Part shown: positions 11,901 to 22,561 of the stretch, one piece after another
How positions within the stretch are numbered: the first letter of the stretch is position 1
Layout: each line of letters opens with the position of its first letter
Assembly: GCA_039707655.1 (NCBI GenBank)
Contig: CM077665.1
Coordinates: 294,132,205-294,196,204, forward strand
From: Elymus sibiricus
Lineage: Eukaryota > Streptophyta > Magnoliopsida > Poales > Poaceae
Length of the DNA stretch: 64,000 nucleotides
Reading direction: 5' to 3'
Translations under genes and position numbers: made by a program
The notes under the pieces: generated by a model
Database searches by the model: none
Told to the model about the DNA's origin: nothing
What the model saw: only the letters and a program-made list of their open reading frames with translations

Positions 11901-12033
11901 TCGTTGAAACCTTCAATGATCATTGGTTTCACTTGTTTGTCAAAGAAGCAACTTAATTTACCTCTTATTTTCTTCCTCTTTCCCTTCTCATTCTAAGATC
12001 TCGGGTCGCGATCTCTTGTTACTGGAGGAGAGT
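8964..12033 (+). other. Non-coding LARD internal domain
   Basis: About 3 kb without credible gag, protease or polymerase motifs on either strand. The first ~600 bp matches the chromovirus leader. The rest, roughly 9700-12000, is TTC/TCT-rich with frequent TTCCGGA-like words. The minus-strand element at 35657-38847 carries the same domain. The 3' end is a purine tract (ACTGGAGGAGAGT, 12021-12033) against the 3' LTR, matching the chromovirus purine tract at 20102. Short ORFs here are chance open frames. Confidence 0.8.
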
Positions 12034-12609
12034 TGTAACAGCCCGGGACCGACGCTCCAGAAGATTCCCATTTTATTCCATTGTCATCGGGCGATTCTTT
12101 TGTTTGTCGCATTCATCATCGCACCATTCGCATCATCCGCATTGCATCGGCACTCCGTTGCCATCATTTTTCAAAAACTTGCATTCGTTCGTAGTCGCCG
12201 GTTTTCTCCGTTCTTGTTGTTGACCGTTTCGAGACCAAACACACACGCACGCGCCCACGACATCGATAAAAAATGTTTTAAAGGTGCGCGAAAAATATTC
12301 TTGGATTGGGTCGAAAGTTGGCGTGCGGTCATGTTTTATTGTTGGTAGACCGCCTGCCAAATTTCGTCGCAATCGGGGATCGTTTGATACACTAACGGAT
12401 AGACCTATAGCAACACTATAGCCGGATAAATCCTCGGATATTTCGGTATTTCAAAACATGTCACGGGCCTCAAACCTCCCTATCATCTCAGCCTAGCCCA
12501 TCTACACAGCCCATTAGACCCACCTAGCCTACCACTCCGTTCGGGACCGTCGGATCGCAATCCTACGGTCCGAAAATTGACTAAATCTGCCAATCCTAGC
12601 CCCCCTTGC

Positions 12610-12617
12610 TATAAATA
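12610..12617 (+). promoter_or_regulatory. LTR TATA box (TATAAATA)
   Basis: TATAAATA lies in GCTATAAATAGCC, followed by the leader CTCCTTCCATTTTGGGG. It is intact in this 3' LTR, while the same site in the 5' LTR reads GCTAAAATAG. Confidence 0.7.
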
Positions 12618-13151
12618 GCCCCCCTCCTTCCATTTTGGGGCAGAAAACCCTACCCCCTACCCTCCACCTACCTCCAGCCGCCGCCGCTCCTCGGAATCCG
12701 CACCGAGCCATCCCCTCCGCGATAGTTGGCGAGCCGTCGCCGCCACCCCAGCCACTCCAGCGCCATCAACTCCCAGCCGAGCCCCCGGATCGGCTCGTGA
12801 GCCACGATCCCGACCGTCCGCGGCCACATCGGACGGCCAGAGGGCCAGCTAGCCAGCCGCGCCCCACCGCAGCTAGCCATTGTGGGCCCGCGCAAGCTCA
12901 TGCTGCCGTCACCAGGCCCGTGTCATGCCGCGCCCCGAAGCGAGCGCCCGTTCTGGATCGAGGGGAGGGGGCCCTCGAGCGCCCGCAGCCTCGCCTCCTG
13001 CTTCTTTGAGCCAGCCGGCCACAGGAGTTCCGGCGAGCCCCGACGCCGGCGAACCCCCAGGTCGCGTCGATCCTCCCCCGTTCCTCCCGTTTCCCTCCTC
13101 CATCCTCCCCGTCTCACCTCTCTCTCTCTGTCTATTGTAGCAGCCGCCACC

Positions 13152-13448
13152 ATGGATCTGGAGCTCGCGCCCGCCGTCGCGGCGTGCCCGCAGTCATCGG
13201 GAATGGACGGATCCGGCACCCCGACCTCAGATCCGCTAGTTCCCGGCCGGATCCCACCGCTAGCCGCCTCGCCCCGCCTCCTTGCATTGCCGCCATGGCC
13301 TCGTGCACCTGGAGAGCACGGGAGGACGACGAACGCGCCTGGCCTCGCTCGCCCCTGCCAGCAGCCGCGTGGGCCTCGCCCCAGCCAGCGCCCACCGAGG
13401 CCTAGGGCTGCCTCAGCCTCCTCACTAACCGGGCTTAGCCCATGGTGA
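13152..13448 (+). CDS. LTR exon-1 ORF ending at a splice donor
   Basis: This 98-codon, GC-rich ORF begins in a perfect GCCGCCACCATGG context about 540 bp downstream of the TATA box. Its stop (TGG TGA) is created by reading through a strong 5' splice site, ATG|GTGAGTGCAA at 13444, so the ORF fills the whole first exon. The product is Pro/Ala/Arg-rich with no domain that I recognise. Grass LTRs often contain such leaders, and translation is unproven. In the 5' LTR copy the frame is shifted, which argues against strong recent constraint. Confidence 0.35.
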   Translation: MDLELAPAVAACPQSSGMDGSGTPTSDPLVPGRIPPLAASPRLLALPPWPRAPGEHGRTTNAPGLARPCQQPRGPRPSQRPPRPRAASASSLTGLSPW

Positions 13449-13514
13449 GTGCAACCCGCAGATTTTAATATTTGTAGATATTACCTACTCTTTTGTCACA
13501 CAAAGGAGCACAGT

Positions 13515-13575
13515 CGAGATGGCTAGCGTAGCCACACCACATGCATGGGGTCCTGGGTTCGATTCCCAGCCGCCC
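13515..13575 (+). repeat. tRNA-like module in LARD 3' LTR
   Basis: This is the same module as at 6321. The T-arm is CTGGG (13553) - TTCGATT - CCCAG (13569), with B-box GGTTCGATTCC and an upstream GGCTAGCGTAGCC. The pairing is intact in both LTRs although flanking bases differ. Confidence 0.6.
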
Positions 13576-14495
13576 CAATATTTTGCCATGTAGTTTTTTA
13601 TTTTGCACACACACACACACACACACACACACAATGTTCCCGTTGGGCGCAGATTCGGCCCATAACCGTTTTTTTCCTGCTCTGTGGTTTTAACATTATT
13701 CATGGACATGTCTAATTTTAGAAATGCCCCTGTTTTGCATTGTTAATATATAATTAACCGTGCATCGGATTAAAACATGTCATATATGTAAAATGTGTAG
13801 ATTTTTATGTAGTTTCATAATATCCCACCTTCGCCCATGATAAAAATGTTTAAACTTGCTGTTTGCATTAACTTGCGTAAATGTCATGCTAAAACGGTTT
13901 TTATCATAACTAAATAACCGTAGCTCCGATTAAAATGATCCACATATGTAACTTGACTAGAAAAATGTGTAGAATCACATGGCACACTTTATTTTCCTGT
14001 TTAATAAATGTAAAATATGCTTAGGACAGATCTGGACCAAAATCATAATATGCATATGAGGTCGTTTCGGAAGTGCTATATGTTGCTTCCGGCCTCATTT
14101 AATATACCTAGATGTTGTAGTTATTTTTGCTTCAGCGTTTGCCATGTTAAACAACATTTAATATTGATGAGTACCTAAACGAGAGTGAACTAAATAATTT
14201 GAACGTGGAGTTTCGTCAATATGGAACTCGTTGCATATTGAACTTTACTTAATTTGTAGTGTTTGATTGTTGCATCTTACCATGCCATGCCTTGCATATT
14301 TAATCGGACATGCATCATATTTGTTTGCGCATCATGTCATGAATATGTTGTGGTGTATCGTGTGTTGATTGTTGTTTCCAGTTTGCTTCTTCTCGATAGA
14401 GTTCCGAAAGCGTTCGGAGTGTAAGGATTCGTTCGACTCTGTTGGTTCGTCTTCATCATGGACTCGATCTTCTTCCAAGCGGGATCTCAGGCAAA

Positions 14496-14678
14496 ATGAC
14501 CATTTCCCTGGATACCACTACTATCATTGCCATGCTAGTTGTCTCGTTTCTAACGACATGTCTCGCTACCTACAACTTATTTGTCAAGCCTCCCAAATGC
14601 CATGATAAGCCTCTAACCCTCCACATCCCAACAAACCATTGTTTGGCTATGTTACCGCTTGCTCAGCCCTTCTTATAG
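14496..14678 (+). CDS. Short single-TM peptide ORF in LTR exon 2 (3' LTR)
   Basis: This 60-codon homologue of the ORF at 7288-7470 opens MTISLDTTTIIAMLV with the same hydrophobic span and the same stop position. A few residues differ between the two LTRs without breaking the frame. Function unknown. Confidence 0.3.
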   Translation: MTISLDTTTIIAMLVVSFLTTCLATYNLFVKPPKCHDKPLTLHIPTNHCLAMLPLAQPFL

Positions 14679-16157
14679 CATTGCTAGTTGCAGGTGCAAT
14701 TGTTTCCATGTGCCAACATGGGTGTTTTGAGCTATCACAATATTATTTATATTTAATTTAATGCACATATATACTTGGTAAAAGATGGAAGGCTTGGCCT
14801 TTTGCTCGGTGTTTTGTTCCACTTTTGTTGCCCTAGTTACTTGTGTACTGGTGTTATGTTCCATATTGAGCGCTCCTAACATGCTCGAGGATGTTATGGG
14901 GACCCCCTTGACTTTTGTTTTGGGATAAAACTCGTCTGAGAAGGCCCAACATTGGTACTAGATTTGCCTAATAACTAATAAAATTGCATAGGGACTTTTC
15001 GGACCCCGTGGATAATTAATCAACCCCCGGGCCAGTGCTCCTAGTGAGTGTTGGTCCAAACTAGAGTCGTGTGCAAGGCCAACCCGGGGCAACTCAGGAG
15101 ATGTCTATCAGGCCACTGTACGTTGCGCTCATCCGGTTGTGCCCTGAGAACGAGATACATGGCTCCTATCGGGATTGTCGGCACGTCGGACGGCCTTGCT
15201 AGATTTGTTTTACCTTTCTCGAACGTCTTGTGCGCGGGATTTTGAGGATACTTCGGGCTATCTCGAGGTTGAGATTTTCCATCGGGATTCCGCAAATACT
15301 ACGGGATTATCCCGCAGTTGAGGAATTCCAGCGCAGCTTGTGGTTAGTTTGTGATGGATGAGTTGCAGCAACCCTGCAGGGTTAAATCTTTCACGAGAGC
15401 CATGCCCGCGGTTATGTGGCAACTTGGAAATTTGTTTAACATCCGGTGATAGAGTACTTGAAGTAAACTCTAATAAAATACACCAACCGTGTGCGTAACT
15501 GTGACCGTCTCTTCTCGTGAGGCATGCTCTAAGAGAGAACATGGTGGGGTTATGTTTGATTCATAAGTAGGTGTTCAGGATCACTTAGTGCTCATTACTA
15601 GTTCACGTCCGTTTATACGACGATCATCCCCCTTATTCTTGTACTCGTAAGGTAGCCACTCAAATAAATGCTTAGTGCTTGCTACAGCCTCAGCACTTAA
15701 CCATACCTCACCCATTAAGCTTTATAGTCTTGATACCCTTGAAATGAGATTGCTGAGTCCCCGTGGCTCACAGATTACTACAACAACAGTTGCAGGTACA
15801 GGTAATGCAATGCTTTGATGTGAGAGTTATGCTTCTTTGATTTGGAGTTCTTCTTCTTCATCATCAATCTAGGATGGGTTCCAGGCCGACAGCCTGGGAT
15901 AGCAAGGATGGATGTCATTTTATCGTTTGATTTCGTCCGTAGTCGGACCTTGCTCTTCTGTATGATGATTGTATATGTTGTTCTATTGATGTGATCCTAA
16001 TTTAGCTTGTGGCGAGTGTAAGCCAGTTCCATATACTCATCTCTTCCTTACATGTACTTGTAATGATATCCATTCTTGCGAAACGACGAGATGCGCTTCT
16101 ATCCTTGTCGTGGTCCTCGAGCCAAAATAAGGATAGGGCCGCATCTTGGGCGTTACA

Positions 16158-16162
16158 GTATG
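16158..16162. repeat. Target-site duplication GTATG (right copy)
   Basis: This repeats 4869-4873 and lies between the LARD 3' LTR and the resumed gag frame. Confidence 0.95.
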
Positions 16163-19100
16163 TCTGTCTATCAGTATAACTCCGAGTTTCAGAATCTGGC
16201 CCGCTATGCTAAGCAAGATGTTCCTGATGAGAAGTCCAAGATTTATAAGTCCAGAGGTGGCCTTAGAGAAGATCTTCAGCTTGCTCTCGTCCTTCACGAT
16301 CCCCTTGTGGTTGATCAGTTCTATAACTTGGCTCTAAAGTATGAATCAGTTCAGCTCAGGGTGGAGAATTCCAAGAAGCGGTTCGGAGACTCCAACCCTT
16401 CTTCGTCCAGCTCTCAGATTGTTCCTAAGCAGCAGAAGTATTGGGTTCCTCCTCCACCTCCGTTTCGTCCTCCTCAGCAGCAGAAGCAGCACAGTGGTCG
16501 TGGACCTTCCCACCCACCCAACCCAGGTTTTCAGCAGAGGCCTCAGGCTCCCAAGTTAGCAAATGTTCCTCCTCCAGGCAACTCCCGTCCGCTCTCAGAG
16601 GTTACGTGTCACAAGTGTGTTCAGAAGGGCCACTACTCCAACAAGTGCACCAGCCAGCGGCGTCTCCTGCCTCCTCCTCCAGTCAGGCCTCCAGGAAATG
16701 CTATGGTGAGGCATAGTCCCAAGACAACAAGAGTGAACATGGTCAATGCATCTCAAGCAGAGGAGTCTCCTCAAGTGATAATGGGTAACCTCTCGGTTAA
16801 TTATATTCCTGCTAAAGTTTTGTTTGACACTGGTGCATCACATTCATTCATATCAAGACCTTTCATTGCTAAGCATGAATTGTTCACGGACGAATTGTCT
16901 AAGACTTTGACAATCGCTTCTCCGAGGAAGATGATGAATTCACGGTTGATAGCTCTGGATGTCTCTATCAAGATGGACAATTATTCTTTTCTGGCCTCTC
17001 CAATTGTTCTCGGCAATTTCGATATTGATATAATTCTTGGCATGGATTTTCTTGCGATGAACAAGGCTTATGTTGATTGTAAAGACAAAGAAGTTCAATT
17101 GACTCATCCTTTTGAAGACGTGATCATTTTTGCTGCTCGCGATGACACGATTCGTCTCTTTTCTCTCAATGAGAAGGGTGGGATTTCTGCCATTTCTCAA
17201 ATCCCCGTCGTTTCTGAGTATGAAGATGTCTTTCCAGAAGAATTGCCAGGAATGCCTCCTCACCGGCCAGTGGAGTTTGTGATTGAACTCGAGCCTAGAA
17301 CTGAACCGGTATGCAAGCGCTCTTATAAGCTTGGACCCGAAGAGCTGAAAGAATTGAAGAAGCAGCTAGATGAACAAGAGCGTCTGGGTTTGATCAGACC
17401 AAGTTCTTCACCTTGGGGTTGTGGTGTTCTATTTGTCAAGAAGAAGGATGGCACGGACCGACTATGTGTCGATTATCGTCCATTGAATAAGAAGACAATC
17501 AGGAACAAGTATCCACTTCCCAACATCAATGAGTTGTTTGAGCAACTGAAAGGGGCCAAGGTTTTCTCGAAGTTAGATCTCTGTATGGGCTATCATCAAA
17601 TCCGTATCCGTGAAGAAGATATTCCAAAGACTGCTTTCAGGACGAGTTTTGGCTCTTATGAGTACACCGTCATGTCCTTTGGTCTAGCAAATGCGCCTCC
17701 GACTTTCTCCAGAATGATGAACTTCATATTCTCTCCTTTCAAGAATGAGTTCATCTTGGTGTATTTGGATGACATTCTTGTTTTCTCGGAGACCGAAGAA
17801 GAGCATGCAGAGCATATCCGGCTTGTGCTTAACAAGTTAAGAGAGCATTGGTTCTATGCTAAGTTCTCCAAGTGTGAGTTTTGGCTCAATGAAGTGGTGT
17901 ACCTCGGGCATGTCATCTCTGCTGAGGGCATCAAGGTGCATCCTGAGAAAGTTGAGGCCATCTTGAAGTGGGAGCCTCCTCAGAATGTCAAGCAGCTTCG
18001 AAGCTTCCTCGGGCTTGCAAGTTACTACAGAAGATTCGTGGAGAACTTCTCACAAATTGCTAAGCCTTTGTCTAACCTCCTTCAGAAGAGTGTCAAGTAT
18101 GTGTGGACTCCTGAGTGTGATGTGGTGTTCAATACACTCAAGGAAAAGCTGACTTCAGCTCTAGTTCTCACTCCTCCAGATGAATCCAAGCCTTTCCAAG
18201 TGTTCTGTGATGCTTCCCTCCAAGGTCTCGATGGTGTTCTTATGCAAGATAAGAAGGTTGTGGCTTATACCTTGCGTCAGCTGAAGCCTAGCGAGAAGAA
18301 CTACCCCACATGATCTTGAGTTGGCGGCAGTTGTTCATTCTTTGATGACCTGGAGACATCTATTGTTGGGAAGACCAGTTGAGGTGTTCACTGACCACAA
18401 GAGCTTGAAGTACATTATCTCAATCTTTGGCAGACATGTTGGGTGGAAATGATCGAGGAGTACAATCCAAACACTGAGTATACTCCTGGAAAAGCAAATG
18501 TCATTGCAGACGCGCTGAGCAAAAAGGCGTACTACAACAGTCTTATCCTCAAGCCTCTCCAACCCGACCTTTGTGAAGCTTTCCGCAAGATCAATCTCCA
18601 AGTTGTTCCTCAAGGATTTCTTGCAAACCTTCAAGTCTCTCCGACTTTGGAAGATCAGATTCACCAAGCTCAGCTTCTAGATGCTATGGTGAAGAAAATG
18701 AAGAAAGGTGTGGCCAAGAGCATTCCAAAGTACAAGTGCTTCCGTGTTGATGAGAAAGATACCTTGTTCTTCGAGGACCGTCTGGTAGTTCCAAAAGGTG
18801 AACTAAGGAAAGTTATCATGGATGAAGCACATAATTCTCTCCTCTCCATCCATTCAGGTAGTTCCAAAATGTATCAGGACCTCAAGCAAACCTTCTGGTG
18901 GACTCGTATGAAACGTGAGATTGCTCAGTTTGTGAACGAGTGTGATGTTTGTCACAGAGTGAAGGCGGAACATCAACGTCCAGCAGGTCTCCTTCAGCCT
19001 TTACCTATCCCAGAGTGGAAATTCAATCATGTTGAGATGGATTTCGTCACTTGGTTTCCTAAGTCCAAGAGAGGAAATGATGCCATCTTCGTGGTTATTG

Positions 19101-20078
19101 ACAAGCTCACCAAGGATGCCCACTTCCTTCCGGTCAAAGAATCTATCTCGGCAGCTCAGCTGGCAGTGCTATACACGTCAAGGATAGTTTCTTTGCACGG
19201 TATTCCTCAGCTCATATCTTCAGGTCGTGGAAGCATCTTCACTTCCAAGTTCTGGGATTCCTTCCAGACTGCAATGGGTACCAAGATCCGTTTCAGTACA
19301 GCTTTCCATCCTCAGACTAGTGGTCAAGTTAAGAGAGTCAATCAAATCCTTGAAGATATGCAGATCTTGTGTGATTTCTTTTGGCATGAAGTGGGAAGAT
19401 TGCCTCCCGTTTGCTGAGTTTTCATACAACAACAGCTTCCAAGCAAGCTCCGGCAAGGCTCCTTTCGAGATTCTCTATGGCATAAAGTGCCGCACCCCGC
19501 TCAATTGGTCTGAAACCGGTGAGCGTCAAATCCTTAGGAATGACATGATCACTGATGCAGAAGAAATGTGTCGTGTCATTCGTGAAAATCTCAAAGCAGC
19601 TCAATCCCATCAGAAGATCTATTATGATAGCAAGCATCGTGACATGACCTTTCAGATCGATGATTTTGTCTATCTCAAAGTGTCTCCCATTAAGGGCACT
19701 CAACGCTTTGGCATCAAAGGAAAGCTTGCTCCATGCTCTGCAGGTCCCTTCAAGATTGTGGGCAAGAGGGGTGACCTTGCCTACCAACTCGTGCTTCCTC
19801 CCAATTTCTCAAATGTGCATGATGTGTTTCACGTCTCTCAGCTCCGGAAGTGTTTCAAGACTCCCGAGCACACCATTGATCTCCAAGACATTGATCTCCA
19901 AGCAGACCTATCCTATCATGAGTATCCAGTTGCTATCCTTGAAGAGACTGAGCGTAAGACTCGCAACAAGTCAATCAAGTTTCTTAAGGTGAAGTGGTCA
20001 CATCACTCCGACAAAGAAGCCACTTGGGAACGATAGGACCTTCTCCGTTCCGAATATCCCGAATTCTTCCGTCCATAG
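16158..20078 (+). pseudogene. Chromovirus gag-pol, C-terminal gag to integrase/chromodomain
   Basis: It resumes gag in frame ([16 protein letters not shown]). Order: CCHC zinc knuckle 16607-16648 (C-x2-C-x4-H-x4-C), retropepsin DTGAS at 16826, reverse transcriptase with YLDD at 17762-17773, RNase H (FCDAS near 18204), integrase zinc-binding HHCC region (~18800-18960), integrase core with first Asp at 19040, and a chromodomain-like KVKW...ATWE end. Breaks: a 2-base loss at ~18310 (ACACAT to ACAT), loss of a few codons near 18416, and a 2-base loss near 19361. A TAG at 20034 falls where Glu is usual, and the next stop is at 20076. The second catalytic Asp of integrase reads Gly (19223) and the Glu reads Lys (19331), so it would be inactive even if translated. 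Confidence 0.9.
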
Positions 20079-20100
20079 ATCTAGGGACGAGATCCTCTTG

Positions 20101-20114
20101 TAGTGGGGGAGAGT
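20101..20114 (+). other. Polypurine tract of the chromovirus
   Basis: TAGTGGGGGAGAGT directly precedes TGTAACAGCCC, as expected for plus-strand priming. The LARD equivalents are ACTGGAGGAGAGT (12021) and, on the minus strand, AGTGGAGGGGAGT (ending at 35657). Confidence 0.75.
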
Positions 20115-21761
20115 TGTAACAGCCCAAGTGCATTCCCTTGCCACCTTTGTAATATTTTTCACGAGTGAACCTTCAATGAATGCCATCATGTGGTTTGAGT
20201 AATAATATTTTGCTTCATGACATTTTGCATCATGGCATCATAATCATCATTTCATAAGTTGCATCATGCCTTGCTTGTCATGCTTGTGAAGTGGGATGTG
20301 AGTGCGTGTGATTGTGGTGTTGGTGTGCAAAACTATGGTGTGAAAGCCCTCTCCTCAATTTCTCAAAACTATGCCCACCTCTCTTATTCCAAAAAATGCA
20401 ATATGTGGTCGATTCACTTGCTTGTTCATTTCAATAAAAATGTTGCACTTATTCTAAATATTCTGATAATAATTGTTAATTAGCTCTCAACCTTGTTTCA
20501 ACATAATTGTCTTTTGAATCTTTGCAAAACAGAGTCCAATAATAAATATATGGGATTTATTTTGTTTGCTCTAAAAATGCCAAAACCATTTTTATTATCT
20601 AGGGCATATTTGTGTGAGTGCAAAACTATTTTACTTTCTCAAAGTCTCTCTGTAAAACTCCCTGGCTTCTTTTATTTTGTTTTGGCTGTTTATTTAAAAG
20701 AAAAGAGGCTTTTGTTTTCGGGAGAGAGAGAGGGTCAAGCACCTGGGCCTTCTTCCTCCCACAAGCCCATCAACGCAGCCCAGCCGAGCCCCCAAGCGCG
20801 CTCGTCTTCTTCTCTGTACGTCAGACTATCCACAGTAGCCACGTCGGAGACCCTAGCGATTTGACGGCCGGAGAGACTCCTAGTCCCCTTTAAATCGTGC
20901 CCTAGACCTCCCCTAGGGTTCCTCAACCCATTCCGTCCCTCTCCCCCTCGCACCGCCGCAGGTAAGGCTCCTCCCAAGCCACGCCGACGCCATGCTCTCG
21001 ATGCACCGGCCGAGCTTCAGTTCGTGCTCGGGGTAGCGCCCCCGCCAAGTCTTCAACTTCCCCGCCGGCGTGGATCGACTACCTAGAGCCTTGGGCATCT
21101 TCTTCATCCACACTCACAACGCTGGCGCCTCCGGAGCTCCGTCACCATCGCTGTCTTCTTCCCTGCGCGCGGACCCAAAGACCGTCAAGGTTCAGAGCTT
21201 CCTCGCGTCGTCTTCGGCTCGTCCTCGACCTCCCCTTGTTGTCCTAGGTGAGCTAGGTACTTCCCTCTTCCCCCCATGCTTCGATTCGTAGCCGTACGAA
21301 CTATGTAGGAGATGCTAGATCCGTGCCATTCGCGCGCTCCCTATGCTCCAGTAGAGATGCACTTTTAATTTCCCTTCTTAGAGGTTGTTGGCAATGGGTG
21401 CTCGAGTGCCCCTGCCCCGGATCCCTCAGTGCATGCACGCACGCACGACCACGCACTGCCGCCCCGCAGGTCGCTCACGCCTCGCCTTGCTCGCCTTCGA
21501 CCGCAGCCTCCAGCCTCAGCACAACTCGCTGCCATGGACGCAAGGTCATGTCCGCGTACACGCTCATGCATGCATGCACGCTCGCATCTCCGCGCCCCTG
21601 TGGGTTTCCGCACGCCCACAGTGGGTTGGGAACCCCAACGGTCGTTGCCTCGCTCATCTTCGTTGACAGCGAGTTCCGTGCGCAAGTCCGGGTTTGCTCC
21701 TGGCCGCGACCTTACAATGTTTATTAGGGGGCGAACTCCATCCTTATCACGTTCGCATGTC

Positions 21762-21833
21762 ACAGCGTAGTGGCTAGCGCACCTAGTAGTCAACCAGCAA
21801 TTCCTGGGTTCGAATCCCCCCGGCTCCCTTTTT
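21762..21833 (+). repeat. tRNA-like module with T5 tract in chromovirus LTR
   Basis: A perfect B-box GGTTCGAATCC (21807-21817) is preceded by a D-arm-like GTAGTGGCTAGCGCACCT (21767-21784), a plausible A-box. A TTTTT tract at 21829-21833, a pol III terminator in form, follows. The T-stem is only partly paired and no acceptor stem closes it. The spacing between the boxes is tRNA-like. Confidence 0.6.
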
Positions 21834-22556
21834 CCATTTCATTTAGCCAGGCCACTGACAGTGGGCCCGAGGACCCACCTATCATGCCCTGAGACTCATG
21901 AGTGTATGCCAGTGGGCCCTGTGTTTTTTTTATATTTTGTTTTATGGGTTTTCTCTGTTTTCTGTGTTTCTTTCCATTTAGGGAACTGCTAAATCTGGCT
22001 ATGTCCATTTTGAGCAGTGTCCAATATGGGATATGCCAAGTTTGGCATATACTATGTATAAGTGAAGCTTGCAAATTTTGATTGTGGTTTGTGTGATTTT
22101 TATCTACATGAACCTATGCTTATGATATATGGACTTGGGGTAGAAAAATCCAGTGAATCCATTAGTGACATTAGTTTTATCATTTCGACAAGTTTGTAAA
22201 AATGTTGTTTTGTGATGATATGTCATTTTGTCTTTTTCACATGATTTAATTCTTGCAATATATGATAAACTTGTCAACATGAAAGATGATCATTAGTGGG
22301 TGCTCTAGCCCCTGGTATTTTTGCATGCCATGGTAGTTCATGTTATGAGTGGCATTCTTGATGTCAACATGCCACCAAAATTCTGTTTTCACATGCTCAA
22401 ATAATTCTAAGTGTTGAAATCTGTTATTTTGTTGCCATGTTGTCTTGATGATTCCCATGTATATGTTGCTCCTTTGGAGTTGGCACAATGGAATGCATTT
22501 TTGTGCTTGTCATCCTCTGTTATTTTGTGCCAAGTACTTGTAGGTAGAGCTATTGC

Positions 22557-22561
22557 ATCTT
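22557..22561. repeat. Target-site duplication ATCTT (left copy)
   Basis: ATCTT precedes the left Tat LTR and recurs at 59938-59942 after the right LTR, 37 kb away. It ties both LTRs to a single insertion. Confidence 0.9.

Larger units (their letters stand above)
4874..16157 (+). mobile_element. LARD-type non-autonomous LTR retrotransposon (Sukkula-like)
   Basis: This is a complete element of 11,284 bp: 5' LTR 4874-8947 (4,074 bp), internal domain 8948-12033 (3,086 bp) and 3' LTR 12034-16157 (4,124 bp), flanked by GTATG duplications. The LTRs begin TGTAACAGCCC and end GGGCGTTACA. A Met-tRNA primer site follows the 5' LTR and a purine tract precedes the 3' LTR. The internal domain has no gag or pol, so it must depend on an autonomous partner. 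The large LTRs and ~3 kb non-coding core fit the LARD class described in barley (Sukkula), from memory. It sits in the gag of a chromovirus that shares its LTR end, primer site and leader. Confidence 0.9.
12034..16157 (+). repeat. LARD 3' LTR
   Basis: It has TGTAACA...GTTACA ends. Contents: TATA box 12610, exon-1 ORF 13152-13448 ending at a splice donor, tRNA-like module 13515, CA microsatellite 13606-13633 (longer than in the 5' LTR), and exon-2 block ~14398-14692 with a GCAG|GTGCAA donor. The TSD GTATG follows. Confidence 0.9.
2434..22561 (+). mobile_element. Chromovirus-type Ty3/Gypsy element, nested and decayed
   Basis: This is the main host element of the nest. Parts in order: 5' LTR remnant (2434-3455), Met-tRNA primer site, non-coding leader (3456-4345), gag (4346-4873 and 16158 onward), pol with protease, reverse transcriptase, RNase H, integrase and a chromodomain-like C-terminus (to 20078), polypurine tract, and the first 2.4 kb of the 3' LTR (20115-22561). 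The 3' LTR continues after the Tat insertion at 59943. The 11,284 bp LARD at 4874-16157 interrupts gag. Removing the LARD and one TSD copy restores the gag frame exactly. Gag has four TAG codons, pol has frameshifts and integrase has lost catalytic residues, so the copy is dead. I think it belongs to the Tekay-like group and may be the autonomous partner (Erika-like) of the LARD. Confidence 0.8.
20115..22561 (+). repeat. Chromovirus 3' LTR, first part
   Basis: It starts TGTAACAGCCCAAGTGC. It is AT-rich to ~20710, then has a GC-rich exon-like part with GGCGGCC/CCTAGG words and a possible TTTAAAT promoter element near 20890. A GTGAGCTAGG splice-donor-like site lies at ~21248, with a tRNA-like module at 21762, then AT-rich sequence to 22561 where the Tat element is inserted. 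It has the same plan as the LARD LTRs but diverged sequence. It continues at 59943. The 5' LTR remnant and this part do not overlap, so their divergence cannot be compared. Confidence 0.75.

Noticed and set aside
9700..12000. Plus-strand ORFs of 60-125 codons in the LARD internal domain
   Set aside because: The Phe/Ser/Leu-rich translation reflects TTC/TCT-rich DNA. No shared frame with the minus-strand copy and no motif.
16076..16157. Gag start inside the LARD LTR
   Set aside because: The frame is open for a short way into the LTR by chance. The GTATG duplication shows that gag is joined to 4873.
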